This document shows, piece by piece, positions 22,496-31,436 of a stretch of DNA of 64,000 bases (position 1 is its first letter; each line of letters starts with the position of its first letter). This DNA comes from Brachypterus glaber (lineage: Eukaryota; Arthropoda; Insecta; Coleoptera; Kateretidae): contig OY294044.1 of NCBI GenBank assembly GCA_958510825.1, positions 101,098,893 through 101,162,892 on the forward strand, given 5' to 3'. The notes below the pieces were generated by a model. That model saw only the letters and a list, made by a program, of their open reading frames with translations. It ran no database searches and was not told where the DNA came from. The position numbers and the translations under genes were made by a program.

Positions 22496-22618
22496 TTAAT
22501 TAAAGTTTGTTACTAGCCTGGTAAATAATAAAAAAATTGGTAAATCTCCATCATCCTTATCGTAGTCGGCATAAAGGAATGGCTTACCAGATGCAACTTG
22601 CACCATAATATGCTGGAT
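22496..22618 (-). CDS. Exon-like open frame, copy 1 (unknown protein)
   Basis: On the minus strand a sequence resembling a splice acceptor (TTTTGTTTGCATTAG) is followed by 40 codons and a TAA. The product contains KPFLYADYDKDDGDLPIF. The same 123-bp frame, with the same acceptor and the same stop, is present at 23688-23810 with about eight amino-acid changes and no frameshift. I do not recognise the protein. It could be the last exon of a duplicated gene, or a transposon-derived exon. An alternative frame starting at an ACAG near 22700 also reads through part of this region, so the assignment is weak. Confidence 0.35.
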   Translation of the reverse strand: MQHIMVQVASGKPFLYADYDKDDGDLPIFLLFTRLVTNFN

Positions 22619-22886
22619 CTAATGCAAACAAAATATTTAATAAAGTTTTGGAAGTACGAGATTTCTTGTCCCAATATTTTCCACGCCTGGACCTGACCTG
22701 TAATGAAAAATAGGGACCAGTAAACTAATTATTACTGGTCTGCAATTTAAATCATTAATTTCCGCTAGATGGCGCCACCGATAATAATATTATTATTAAT
22801 GCTTGGAGCAAGAACTGCTGTTGTCATGATAAACATGAATATAATCTAATACATTTCATTTAAAAAACTTAAATTTACAGTTTTAG

Positions 22887-23108
22887 TCAATGTTTTTTAC
22901 TTTTGAGACTGGGAAGGATAATAAATGTTATAGACGGTGCCTTGTGAGCCATTAACAAATGTTTTTGTGGTTGTTTATTTCGGTTACGTGATGTGGAACA
23001 GCTTTGATTGTGCTTTTCTTGCGAAATGCAGGAAAAATTATTTGTGGTAAATATAAAAAGAACAAAAAAACTAACTATTATAGTATTATTTTCTTCATTT
23101 AAATTCAA
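22887..23108 (-). CDS. Small open frame with signal-peptide-like start (unknown)
   Basis: A 73-codon frame on the minus strand. After a short polar start it has a hydrophobic segment (IIVSFFVLFIFTT) followed by a polar, cysteine-containing region with RNRNKQPQKH. It could be the first exon of a small secreted protein lying upstream of the exon-like frame at 22496-22618, or a chance frame. I do not recognise it. Confidence 0.2.
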   Translation of the reverse strand: MNLNEENNTIIVSFFVLFIFTTNNFSCISQEKHNQSCSTSRNRNKQPQKHLLMAHKAPSITFIILPSLKSKKH

Positions 23109-23170
23109 ACATCCAGGTTTAAAAAAAAATAGTACTTAATCTTTAAATAAAAACAGTGAATAAATTAAAA

Positions 23171-23250
23171 TACAGGTCTCTCGGAAAATGGTACTTTTCC
23201 TCGACCTTTAAATATTCTCGGAAAAGTACTATTTTCCGAGTTGACCTGTA
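23171..23250. repeat. 80-bp hairpin repeat
   Basis: TACAGGTC...CTCGGAAAATGGTACTTTTCC pairs with CGGAAAAGTACTATTTTCCGAG...GACCTGTA across an 18-base loop. It forms a strong stem and has no coding content. Confidence 0.75.
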
Positions 23251-23604
23251 ATCTACTATTAAAAATGCCCGAAGCGGTGTTTAATATTTTACTTGCTAGA
23301 CAGTAATCAGCTTCTCAAGATTTGGTTGCATGAATATTAAAAAAAAATTGAAACTGAAGTAAAAAGGGAAACTTATAACAAATAAAAAAGAACAAATTTT
23401 AATATTCTAAAGTCTAAAGCACCAAGATCCTAGAATGCATTATGACTCAAGTAAAAAGCATCTTTAAACCAGTCTAAGACCAAAATTTAAGATTATTTCT
23501 ATAACAAAAAAAAAAAAAAACTAAATTCAGGTAAGGACATGTAGTTATCCCAATAGCAATAATAATGTATTATTAGATAATAAATTTTATATTTTTTAAT
23601 ACAC
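23251..23604. other. AT-rich sequence, nothing firm
   Basis: TGCCCGAAGCGGTGTTT at 23266 recurs near 23836. Nothing else was recognised. Confidence 0.4.
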
Positions 23605-23687
23605 GTTTATAAGAAAATGCCTTGGAACAGCTCCAATCTGTTTATTAAAGGAAAATATTAAAGAAAGTAAAACAATCTTTTCTTATC

Positions 23688-23810
23688 TTAATTAAAATTT
23701 GTTCCTCGCCTGGTACATAATATAAAAATAGGTAAATCTCCATTATCCTTATCGTAGTCGGCATGAAGGAATGGCTTACTAGATGCAACTTGCACGATAA
23801 TATGCTGGAT
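23688..23810 (-). CDS. Exon-like open frame, copy 2 (unknown protein)
   Basis: A direct duplicate of 22496-22618: acceptor-like TTTGTATGCATTAG, 40 codons including KPFLHADYDKDNGDLPIF, and the same TAA stop. The shared block extends about 80 bp past the stop (TTATAAGAAAATNCCTTGG, CAGCTCCAA), so the duplication covers about 23605-23830. Upstream of the acceptor the two copies differ. Function is unknown. Confidence 0.35.
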   Translation of the reverse strand: MQHIIVQVASSKPFLHADYDKDNGDLPIFILCTRRGTNFN

Positions 23811-24074
23811 CTAATGCATACAAAATATTTTAAAATTGCCCGAAGCGGTGTTTCTGTGTCCTTTTAGATAATATATGGGCTGTTAGCGTCTCGTGTTTGC
23901 CCATTTATCATTCGGCGAGATTTTCACAATATATTTTCAGGTCAAAGGTGAATTTATTGTTGCTAAGGTGTCACTCTTAAACACACAAATCAAACAGTTG
24001 TCATTTTATGTATCCATCAGGAATACCACTATGGAAGCAGAAAAATGTCGTCCGCTAAGTGTAAAAGTACACAG

Positions 24075-24250
24075 ATAAAAATAATTTCTTGGTTCAGGAA
24101 AATGCGTTTGTTTCTTAGGTAATACAGACACACATATGATAGTTATTTATGTATCAAGGGTATTAAGTAGATATTTATGCCCCGAGGGCATACACATCTA
24201 TTGATACCCGCGGTGCATACAAACTTTTATGTCATACTAGTACGTTATTG
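24075..24250 (+). repeat. Hairpin repeat, type ATTTATGCCC (cluster member 1)
   Basis: It starts with the leader AAAAATAATTTCTTGGTTCA and GCGTTTGTTTC shared with 24900 and 25565, then TAGTTATTTATGTATCAAGGG. It then forms an imperfect hairpin at 24152-24209 whose tip is CCCGAGGGC. It is a non-coding dispersed element. Confidence 0.65.
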
Positions 24251-24358
24251 CATCCACAATATAATTATCTAAAAAAATCCGAACATACAATGGCGATTTC
24301 TCCCGTTAGATTAGACATGGACAAAAGTTCTACCCAAAAAGGATAGAAGACATACATA

Positions 24359-24446
24359 CACTTCCACTTCCACCCAACCAAACAAATTCTGTATTTGTTC
24401 TTTGTTGAACAAATACAATATTCACTTGGCCGGGCGAAAAGTGTAA
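24359..24446. repeat. Snap-back hairpin, copy 1
   Basis: Arms around CCAACCAAACAAATTCTG and TATTTGTT fold on the inverse GAACAAATACAATA...TTGG. It matches the more perfect hairpin at 24549-24638. Confidence 0.7.
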
Positions 24447-24548
24447 CTTTATTATTTTTATTAAAGAAATTACTGGCGCCATCTAAATTTTAGTAGATTT
24501 ATCTTATTCTACAGATTCACATTAGCTATGTGCGTTCGTGCCGCTCTG

Positions 24549-24638
24549 TGCTACACTTTCCGGCCAACCAAATAAATACTGTATTTGTTGTATGAAAAAC
24601 AAATACAGTATTTATTTGGTTGGCTGGAAAGTGTAGCA
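24549..24638. repeat. Snap-back hairpin, copy 2 (nearly perfect 41-bp stem)
   Basis: The arm starting TGCTACACTTTCCGGCCAAC pairs with its inverse ending GTGTAGCA across an eight-base loop (GTATGAAA), with one mismatch. It is the same family as 24359-24446. Confidence 0.8.
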
Positions 24639-24770
24639 CAAATGAGATAGAGATAGGGTAGACATCTTTTGTTTCATAATTCTAGTTGTAGAGAGCTCCA
24701 TTGGATTTTAACACTATCGTTGCTAGGGAAATGCTGTATTAATAAGTTAATAAAACTGTTTTTGTAATTT

Positions 24771-24855
24771 TATGCCCGCGCGAGCCATAAAGTGCACTTT
24801 ATGTCCACGCGGGCCATTAAATGTACTTTATGCCCGCACGGGCATAAAGTACACT
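24771..24855. repeat. Hairpin repeat, GGGCATAAAGT type
   Basis: It contains alternating inverted blocks AGTGCACTTTATG, CCCGCACGGGCATAAAGT and CGCGGGCC. These give several mutually exclusive stems. It is related in motif to the hairpin at 24152-24209. Confidence 0.65.
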
Positions 24856-24897
24856 ATTATGTAAGTAAGTAATAAAAACACAATAATGAACTACGAT

Positions 24898-25110
24898 GAC
24901 AAAAATAATTTCTTGGTTCAAGAAAATCCGTTTATTTGCGTAGGTATAGTGATGACTATGGATAGAATAGTTATTTATATACCAAGGGACTAAACTGGCT
25001 GTTTTAGTCCCGCTGCATTAGTGTTTCCTGAGCGAGCGTAGCGAGCGAGGGAAACAGAAATGCAAGGGACTAAAACAGCCAAGTTTAGTCCTGAAGTATA
25101 TACACTATTT
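24898..25110 (+). repeat. Hairpin repeat with GGGACTAAA arms and GCGAGCG core
   Basis: The same leader as 24075 (AAAAATAATTTCTTGGTTCA, then CCGTTTATTTGCGTAGGTAT and TAGTTATTTATATACCAAGGG) runs into a 108-bp hairpin at 24985-25092. The arms contain GGGACTAAA...CTGTTTTAGTCCC and the tip is GCGAGCGTAGCGAGCG between GTTTCC and GGAAAC. It is non-coding. Confidence 0.75.
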
Positions 25111-25554
25111 TTTGCAGGACCAAACATAATTTAGGTAGGTAGATAAAATTAAAATTAAAAACCATGCCTCTAAAATCGGTTGTTTTATTTTCGTAATTTA
25201 ATCAAGATGCCTGTAAATTGCGAAAAGTCAGTTTCACGGCTATCGCGATTTTAATTGTTTTTTTAATATGGTTGACACAAACGTCAAAAAAATGGACGAA
25301 GATGATAAATTTTAAGTTATGTATAAATTGTTATAACAATGTTATTTTTAAAGATTTTCCTTGTTAAAATCAAATAAATTGGTTTGAATCGCTAATTTAT
25401 TACAAAACACCACCAAACCTAATTTTTGAACCAGCAAAGCACATAGTAAGTATAATATTTTAATATTATCAAGGTTGCCGTGATTTTTATTCCCTAGGGA
25501 AAAAAACGGCAAGTTTAGTCCCGAAAATGAAAGCGTAAAATTAGGTTTTAGTCT
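25111..25554. other. AT-rich sequence, nothing firm
   Basis: TTTAGTCCCG near 25512 echoes the neighbouring hairpin arms. No gene was recognised. Confidence 0.4.
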
Positions 25555-25559
25555 TGGTC

Positions 25560-25620
25560 GTGCAAAAATAATTTTATAGTCCAGGAAAATCCGTTTGTTT
25601 GCGTAGGTATACAAAATAAT
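25560..25620 (+). repeat. Leader of the hairpin family, copy 3 (truncated)
   Basis: AAAAATAATTTTATAGTCCA, GGAAAATCCGTTTG and TTTGCGTAGGTAT match the leaders at 24075 and 24898. The hairpin part does not follow. Confidence 0.6.
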
Positions 25621-25789
25621 GATGTCTTATTAAATTAAGAATGTATTTTTAATCCAAGGTTAAAATCTTTAAATTAAGAAATCGTTGTTTTATATAAAAC
25701 AAAAGTATTTTCTTTAATTAATAATACATAAGCAAAAAAAAAGACGTGATGTGATTTAGCTATGATTATTAAAATAGAACTATAGAGTG

Positions 25790-25855
25790 AAGGGCACTAG
25801 TGTCCTCCACTAATGCTTTAGTACCTAGCTAGGAGGCACTAAATCCTTACTAGGC
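25790..25855. repeat. Short hairpin, GGGCACTAGTG type
   Basis: AGGGCACTAGTGTCCTCC pairs imperfectly with AGGAGGCACTAAATCCTT around a short loop containing TAGTACCTAGCTA. Confidence 0.5.
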
Positions 25856-26760
25856 CCAGAGGCCTGTCTGTATCCAAAAAAGACGTTTCATGCAGGTTAA
25901 CATTATGTATATCCAAACTGGGAAAAATTGATACAAAATTGCCAGTCATTCTAATTGGAATTTACAAAATTTAATAAAATTAAAGTAACAATATAGGTAA
26001 AATCAGAATTTCTGTACAAATGAGTGACAATTTTGTCTGTATTTTTTTAGATTGTAGTCTAAAATGATCAAAATTTGCGTTACGTAATACTTAAACGTTC
26101 CCTAAATGGTTTTTGTACCCTGAAAGTTACATTCTTAATATTTAAAAATTTATATATTTCAAGACTTGTGTTTGTACTGAAATAAATTCATACGTCTAAT
26201 ACCCTTTTTGTTTGCGCTCTTAGCACTTTGCTTAGTACAAGCCATGGCAAATTGTGCCAAAAAAAAATTGATAATATTATTTTTTATATTTTGTATGTTT
26301 GCTAAGTAAAAAAATATACTAAAATTGTGGTTTTAAAAATATGTCGGAATTGTAGAACAGACTGTCCCGAAAAGTTCTGGGCTGTAAAAGCTAGTAGATA
26401 CAAAAACAAGCCATGAAGATATGTAATGCTATGCATTCTATTATAGATATATTATTTACAGCAAATGGTATAATAAATTTTCCCAACAACCAAAAAATAA
26501 AAAATTACATTATTTTTTTTTAACATTTTTTTTATTACCTTTTTTGTAAAAAATGTAATCCTATATTAAAAAAATTAAAAATAAGATCTTTTTTTAAATA
26601 AGATCTTTTTTTGATAAACAAAAAAATAAAAAAAAAAAAAATAAAAAAAATTTAAAAAAAAATTGAAAAAAAAAACAATTATTTTTTTCTTTTTGCCAAA
26701 AACAAAAAAAAAGAGTTTTTTTTTAATTATACATAAGTAGTTTTTTTTTAATTTTTAAAA
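25856..26760. other. AT-rich, partly homopolymeric sequence
   Basis: A block at 26049-26095 is an inverse relative of 12799-12850 (GCGTTACGTAATACTTAAACG). From 26500 the sequence is dominated by A and T runs. No gene was recognised. Confidence 0.5.
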
Positions 26761-27164
26761 AAAGTTTAACCCCCAATAACGTTTTTGTTGTTGGGGGGAT
26801 TACTTTTAATTGGTAGTATTGATCCTTATAATAATAGTTATTTATGGTACTAGTGGGTAAAGGTAAGATATTGCCCATGATTGCCATACAAGGTTTTATC
26901 CAATAAATAGCTTAGGAATTCATATTTTTATTAAAAATTTTAATGACATTTACAAGAAAATTATTTTACAAGTGACAGTTGAGTTGGTAAAATAAATAAT
27001 TATCCACTCAATAAAGTAAAAGCCACGCGGGGGTTATTATTGAGTTTATCTATTTAAAATAAAGCTGGTAATTGTCTCATTATCTGTATTTATTGGATAA
27101 AAGTAATTTTTTCTAAAAAAGTTACCTTAATCGGAATTTTCTTTCAGATTTTTTCGATTTTTTT

Positions 27165-27490
27165 TTTTTAAGTTTAACCCCATATAACTTTTTTTTTTGG
27201 ATATTACTTTTAAAAACAATAGGGATCTTCCCCTCATAAAATTATATTTTCCTGAAAATTTCAAGTTGATCTGATTATTCTTTCTTGAGTTGCAAACAAA
27301 ACGTAACATCCAACAGAAGGACGGACGAACATTTTAAACAAAAAAAGTTGCTTATTTTTTCATGAAACAAATTTATATCCAAGAATTTTTTGTCTAGGCC
27401 GACTTTTGAAAAATTTTTAAAATTCGAAACTATCTTATAATAGTATTCTAGCGCAGGCGCTGTGAATAATATAATGACTATGGAGAAAAA
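27165..27490 (+). repeat. GACGGACGG repeat family, copy 3
   Basis: In order: GTTTAACCCCATATAAC, AATAGGGATCTTCCCCTCAT, TGATTATTCTTTCTTGAGTT, GGACGGACGAAC, TTATTTTTTCATGAAAC and AGCGCAGGCGCTGTGAATAA. This is the longest alignment of the family with 60900-61195 and 1785-1995. A GTTTAACCCCCAATAACG block near 26764 may be a further partial copy. The minus-strand frame across it is not conserved between copies. Confidence 0.75.
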
Positions 27491-27754
27491 TCCATAGTAA
27501 TCAAAAACCAAAAACCTGCAAATAAAAAGCCATATAATGCATACATTCGTAGAATATTTGATAGCGATATACATTAGATCCTTTTTATCGCGACCGAACA
27601 TCCCGACCACTATCCTTTTACATGGCATTGCTGATTCTACATGAATATCTATTGCCAGTTCTTGTTCCAATTGTGTGGCGCAGGATTGCAAATCCCCTGC
27701 ATATAAGTACCTAATATTATGTATCCTGCATTACTTTAAAGTTTTATCTTATCA

Positions 27755-29425
27755 GCGAGGGGTCCCGCAATAGGTTTTGGATGCGTCGTCTCCTTCAAAA
27801 TCGGAAGTCTTTTGCAATATTTCGAAAGATTTCCTAAGACTTCCTATAATTTTCAAAAACTTCCCGGACTTCTCAAAGATTTCCTAAGACTTCTTACGAC
27901 TTCCTGAGATTTCCTAAGACTTCTTACAACTTCCTGAGATTTCCTGAGACTTCCTCAGACTTCCTCCGACTTCCCAAAGATTTATAGTGACTTCCTAAAG
28001 ACTTCTAACAACTTTTGGCAATTCTACGCATGCGTGATTTTTAAATTTAGCCCGCGAATTTTTTATTCAGGGATTTATTGTTAAAGTTAGTTTTCGGATC
28101 AGATTATTTTATAAGGACCTAATTTAATAATAATAATCATAATTATCATAATTATTATCACGGATAATGATTTACAGTGCCCGGGCAATTGCGAGCTATT
28201 ATTATTCATCTTTTGTCATCTTTTTTAACTTTTATCATAGATTTACTAGCGTTGCGTTCTTGTGGAGTGGGGTCAGCCGTCTTGCAGCTGCTTCTTATCA
28301 ATGCACTGCAGTGCTGAATTTATGCCCACTTTTGCCCGAGGTATGATGATCATTCTGTGAGTAAGTAAAAACATGAAACAATCGGTTTATTTAGGTTTAT
28401 ATTGTTTTCCGAAAATAGCAGTTCTGAATTGGTTCGGAACGTGCGCAGTTGCCATTGAGCACTGCCCAGTTGCAACTGCACCAGTTCCGAACCAGTTTAG
28501 AACTGAGATTTTCGACAAAAAAACAAACCCAATGAATTCGTTCACAAAGTACATAAAGGGTTTAGGTGGGGTCGAATACAGCGTTACACCATGTAGAATT
28601 TTAGTTAGAAATTATAAGAAACTGCGTTACGAGGTAGGAAGAGGTTACTCTGGCCAAATTTTGCGTAATTTATGGTAGAAACTTGGGCGGACATTTATTT
28701 TTTTGTGTAATAAAACTATATCTCCTATTTATTTAAAAGTTTAATTATTTATATTTATAGTTTAGTATAAACCTCGGTATAAACAAAAACATAACTGTTA
28801 TGCCATATGTTATAGCTTTTATAATATCGTGGCAAATGCTATATACGTTACGCCACGATAATATACAAATAAGTATAAAAGTTCCGATAAAAAGTACAAA
28901 AAACACATGTACAACTAAAATAAAAAGAAACTCCATTCTAATATTTAAATAAATTTATATTGAACCGAAAATTGCATGCTTTTTACGATTTTAGGCATCA
29001 TCCAGACGCTCGCATAACCATAATACATAACATACATATATTTTTCGTCAGAAATATATTCTCCCTCTTTGAATGAACTTTCACCTTAATTTTTAAAAAT
29101 CGATCACTTTCTCGCGAAATAGACAAAATGAAGTGTGCTGCCGATATGCCGAAAACCAAGCCACTTACACGGCGCGTGTGGAGGGGGGTAAATTACACCG
29201 TGTTTTCCAAGTATTTTTATTAAAATAACTACTAAAGACTTCCCAGACTTCCTGAGACTTCCTGCGACTTCTCAAAGACTTCCCGGACTTTCTGAGATTT
29301 CCTAGTGACTTCCTAGACTTCCTGAGACTACTCAAAAACTTCCCGGACTTCCTAAGACTTCCTAGAGACTTCCCAGACTTCCAGGCCAAGTGCGTCGTCT
29401 CCTTCATTATTGCGGGACCCCTCGC
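27755..29425. mobile_element. 1.67-kb DNA element, 18-bp TIR, 6-bp TSD TTATCA, 10-bp motif arrays
   Basis: The ends carry the exact inverted repeat GCGAGGGGTCCCGCAATA, and TTATCA is directly repeated outside (27749-27754, 29426-29431). A subterminal array of a degenerate 10-bp motif (consensus TTCCTGAGAC) lies at each end, 27804-28010 and 29236-29385. Both are in the same orientation, and each is flanked by TGCGTCGTCTCCTTCA on the same strand. The middle holds a hairpin at 28410-28514. No transposase was recognised. A 6-bp duplication excludes Tc1/mariner, hAT and piggyBac. The superfamily is unknown to me. Confidence 0.82.
28410..28514. repeat. 105-bp hairpin in the element's interior
   Basis: CGAAAATAGCAGTTCTGAAT and TGGTTCGGAAC pair with GTTCCGAACCA, TTTAGAACTG and ATTTTCG. 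The inner part contains GCAGTTGCC/AGTTGCAACTG. The 101-codon plus-strand frame across it (28373-28678) has no recognisable product. Confidence 0.7.
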
Positions 29426-29869
29426 TTATCAGATATAATATAAAGTTTAAAGTTATTTTTTTTTTCTATTTTCGTTTTTAGTTCCTAACAAAAACAAAGG
29501 AATTAATTTTTTTACTACTACAGTTCCCGGCATAAAAAATGAGATATTGACATATTGCGATCTGACATCTAATAGTAATAATTCCTGGATTAAATTGGAT
29601 TTAAAAAAATAGGTTATGGTTAAATATTAGTTTTTATGAAAGAATTGATTGGTTGACTGACAACTAATAGTTGTTACTACTAACCCAGACTGAAAGTAAT
29701 ATATACTCAAAAACAATAACGAAACTGAAAATACATTTTTTATTAAAAACAAAAACCCAAAAACATTTATTCTTATACTAAAATAGGCATAAAATAATAT
29801 TTTGAGCTATAAAAATCTTAATCATAATACAAAAGCATGGAGAGCCCCAAAAAAGTTACAAAACTTGTC

Positions 29870-29966
29870 AAGAAGAATAAATTTGGTACTAGAAAACAAT
29901 GTAAATAATAATAATTAATATCTTGTTGGATTTCCATTGTTTTCTAGTACCAAATTTATTCTTCTT
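29870..29966. repeat. Inverted duplication of the transposase 3' end
   Basis: 29870-29901 is an exact inverse of 29935-29966 (32 bases), the last coding bases of the transposase, with a 33-base spacer. Similarity continues imperfectly outward. It lies inside the transposon, just downstream of the stop codon. Confidence 0.85.
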
Positions 29967-30858
29967 GGCATTGAATTAACAAGGTTTTGGCAATACTGCA
30001 CTGTTAAGTTATTCCAAGCTTCACGAATAGCTTCAATTAGTTGAGCTCCATTTTGGGGCCTAAAATCTGGGCTATGAGATGGCCATGGTAATACGTGGAC
30101 ATTATGGCGTCTGAGGCATCTTTGCACAGAGTTTGACATGTGCACTGAGCAGTTATCTTGTTGGAATATAAAGTTGTTATTGGGAAATACTTGATTAACT
30201 GATGGTAGCATTGCTTCTTCAAGAATTCTGCAGTAAGATTCTCCATTAAGGTTTTCTTCTAGAATAACCAGTACACCGGGACCTTGATTGCTTATCCAAG
30301 CCCAGGTATTTACTGAAAATCTTGAAGCGCGAACTTTTCGAGTATAACGCTCATTGTAACGCGTACCATGTGGCCGATATACCTTAATTTTACCATTGGA
30401 AGATGATTTAAAGTTTTTTTTTTCATCAGAAAACACCATGTTTTGCCAAAAATTTGCATCCGTGTGGTTTAGGGCAAATACCAAGCTAGACCCATGTGAT
30501 CAACTGATAACAATGGCTTTTTAGCAGCAGTCCTACATTTCATTTCAGAATTCTCAATTCTTCTCCGGACTGTTCGGTCTGAAGCTATAAAATTGACTTC
30601 TACCATAGCTTAAGGGGTAGTTTTAAATAGATCATCTCTCAGAATATCCAAGAATGATTCATCCTGCTCCTCTGTTGTTTTTCGTGCTCTTCCTGATCCC
30701 CTTTGTCTTGCAGTTGTTCGTTCTTTTTCCCACTTCTTTTTTATTCTCCCTATGGTGCTTCGGTGAATTCCAAATTCATCCAGGTATCTGATAGTTTTCC
30801 CATTTTCCAAATGTGCGGCTATTATAGCTCTTTGGGTCTCATTTAATTGTCTAGGCAT
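29915..30858 (-). pseudogene. Tc1-like transposase pseudogene
   Basis: It starts at ATG 30856-30858 (MPRQLNETQRAII) with a helix-turn-helix region (YLDEFGIHRSTIGRIKKKW) and a basic linker. A TAA follows DLFKTTP, and translation continues with DRTVRRRIENSEMKCRTAAKK. A frameshift near 30480 follows, then the catalytic domain: FSDEK (first Asp), QQDN (second Asp) and WPSHSPDF. After SPDFRP the sequence jumps to QNGAQLIEAIREAW. The stretch that normally carries the third acidic residue (PIENxW) is missing, by a deletion of about 25 codons. It ends GNPTRY-stop. One stop, one frameshift and loss of the third catalytic residue make it inactive. Confidence 0.92.
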
Positions 30859-31192
30859 AATTTTAATTTATTTTATTTTATTTCTGCTTTTAACTGACAA
30901 TATAGACACTAACTGTCATAAACCTTCTAGATTAACAAATGTTTAAAACCTAATTCGTTACCATTTTTCATATCTCATTTTTTACGCCGGGAACTTTACT
31001 TTAGAAAAGCAACATTCTTAAATAATTTTAAATGACTGAATATTAGATTATGGCATACTGTGCAAGAATTCAATGTTCTCGCCCTGTTGATAAAATAGGC
31101 ACATGTGGCAATATCCCAATGCTTAATAATAACTAAATTAGAATGAATTTAAACAATCAATAATGACATTTTTCTATTTTTCTATTTTGGGA

Positions 31193-31436
31193 CTCATATA
31201 AGCTAATAATCACACGCATTTTGCGTGTTCCTATAGGCCCATAAGGGGACTCTACTTTTTTTCTGTTGGGTTGGCAACATACAAAAGCCAAATCTCTTGA
31301 CGTTTTGCTTGCAAATGTCAATGTCGATTTAAAGTTTAATTTTTTACAAATATTTTGTGTTTGGGTTATTTTTTACCGTGTTAAAATTGTGGACTGGTTA
31401 ATTGCAGTGAAAAAAGAAGAGATGACTGTAAAATAT
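31193..31436 (+). repeat. TAGGCCCATAAG dispersed repeat, copy 2 (split by the 2-kb element)
   Basis: The block order equals 33781-34045. After GATGACTGTAAAATAT the repeat is interrupted by the 2.06-kb element and resumes at 33497 with ATATATCAAAATATCATTT. Confidence 0.85.

Larger units (their letters stand above)
29521..30996 (-). mobile_element. Tc1/mariner transposon, complete ends, dead transposase
   Basis: The left TIR (CAGTTCCCGGCATAAAAAAT, 29521 on) and right TIR (ending 30996, inverse AAGTTCCCGGCGTAAAAAAT) match over about 26 bp with two differences. TA flanks both (29519-29520, 30997-30998). The length of 1476 bp is normal for the superfamily. One transposase gene occupies most of it on the minus strand. 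Confidence 0.93.

Noticed and set aside
29165..29407. 80-codon minus-strand frame with repeated SLRKSGK
   Set aside because: It is produced by a 10-bp repeat read in triplets (30-bp period). The matching left array has no equivalent frame.
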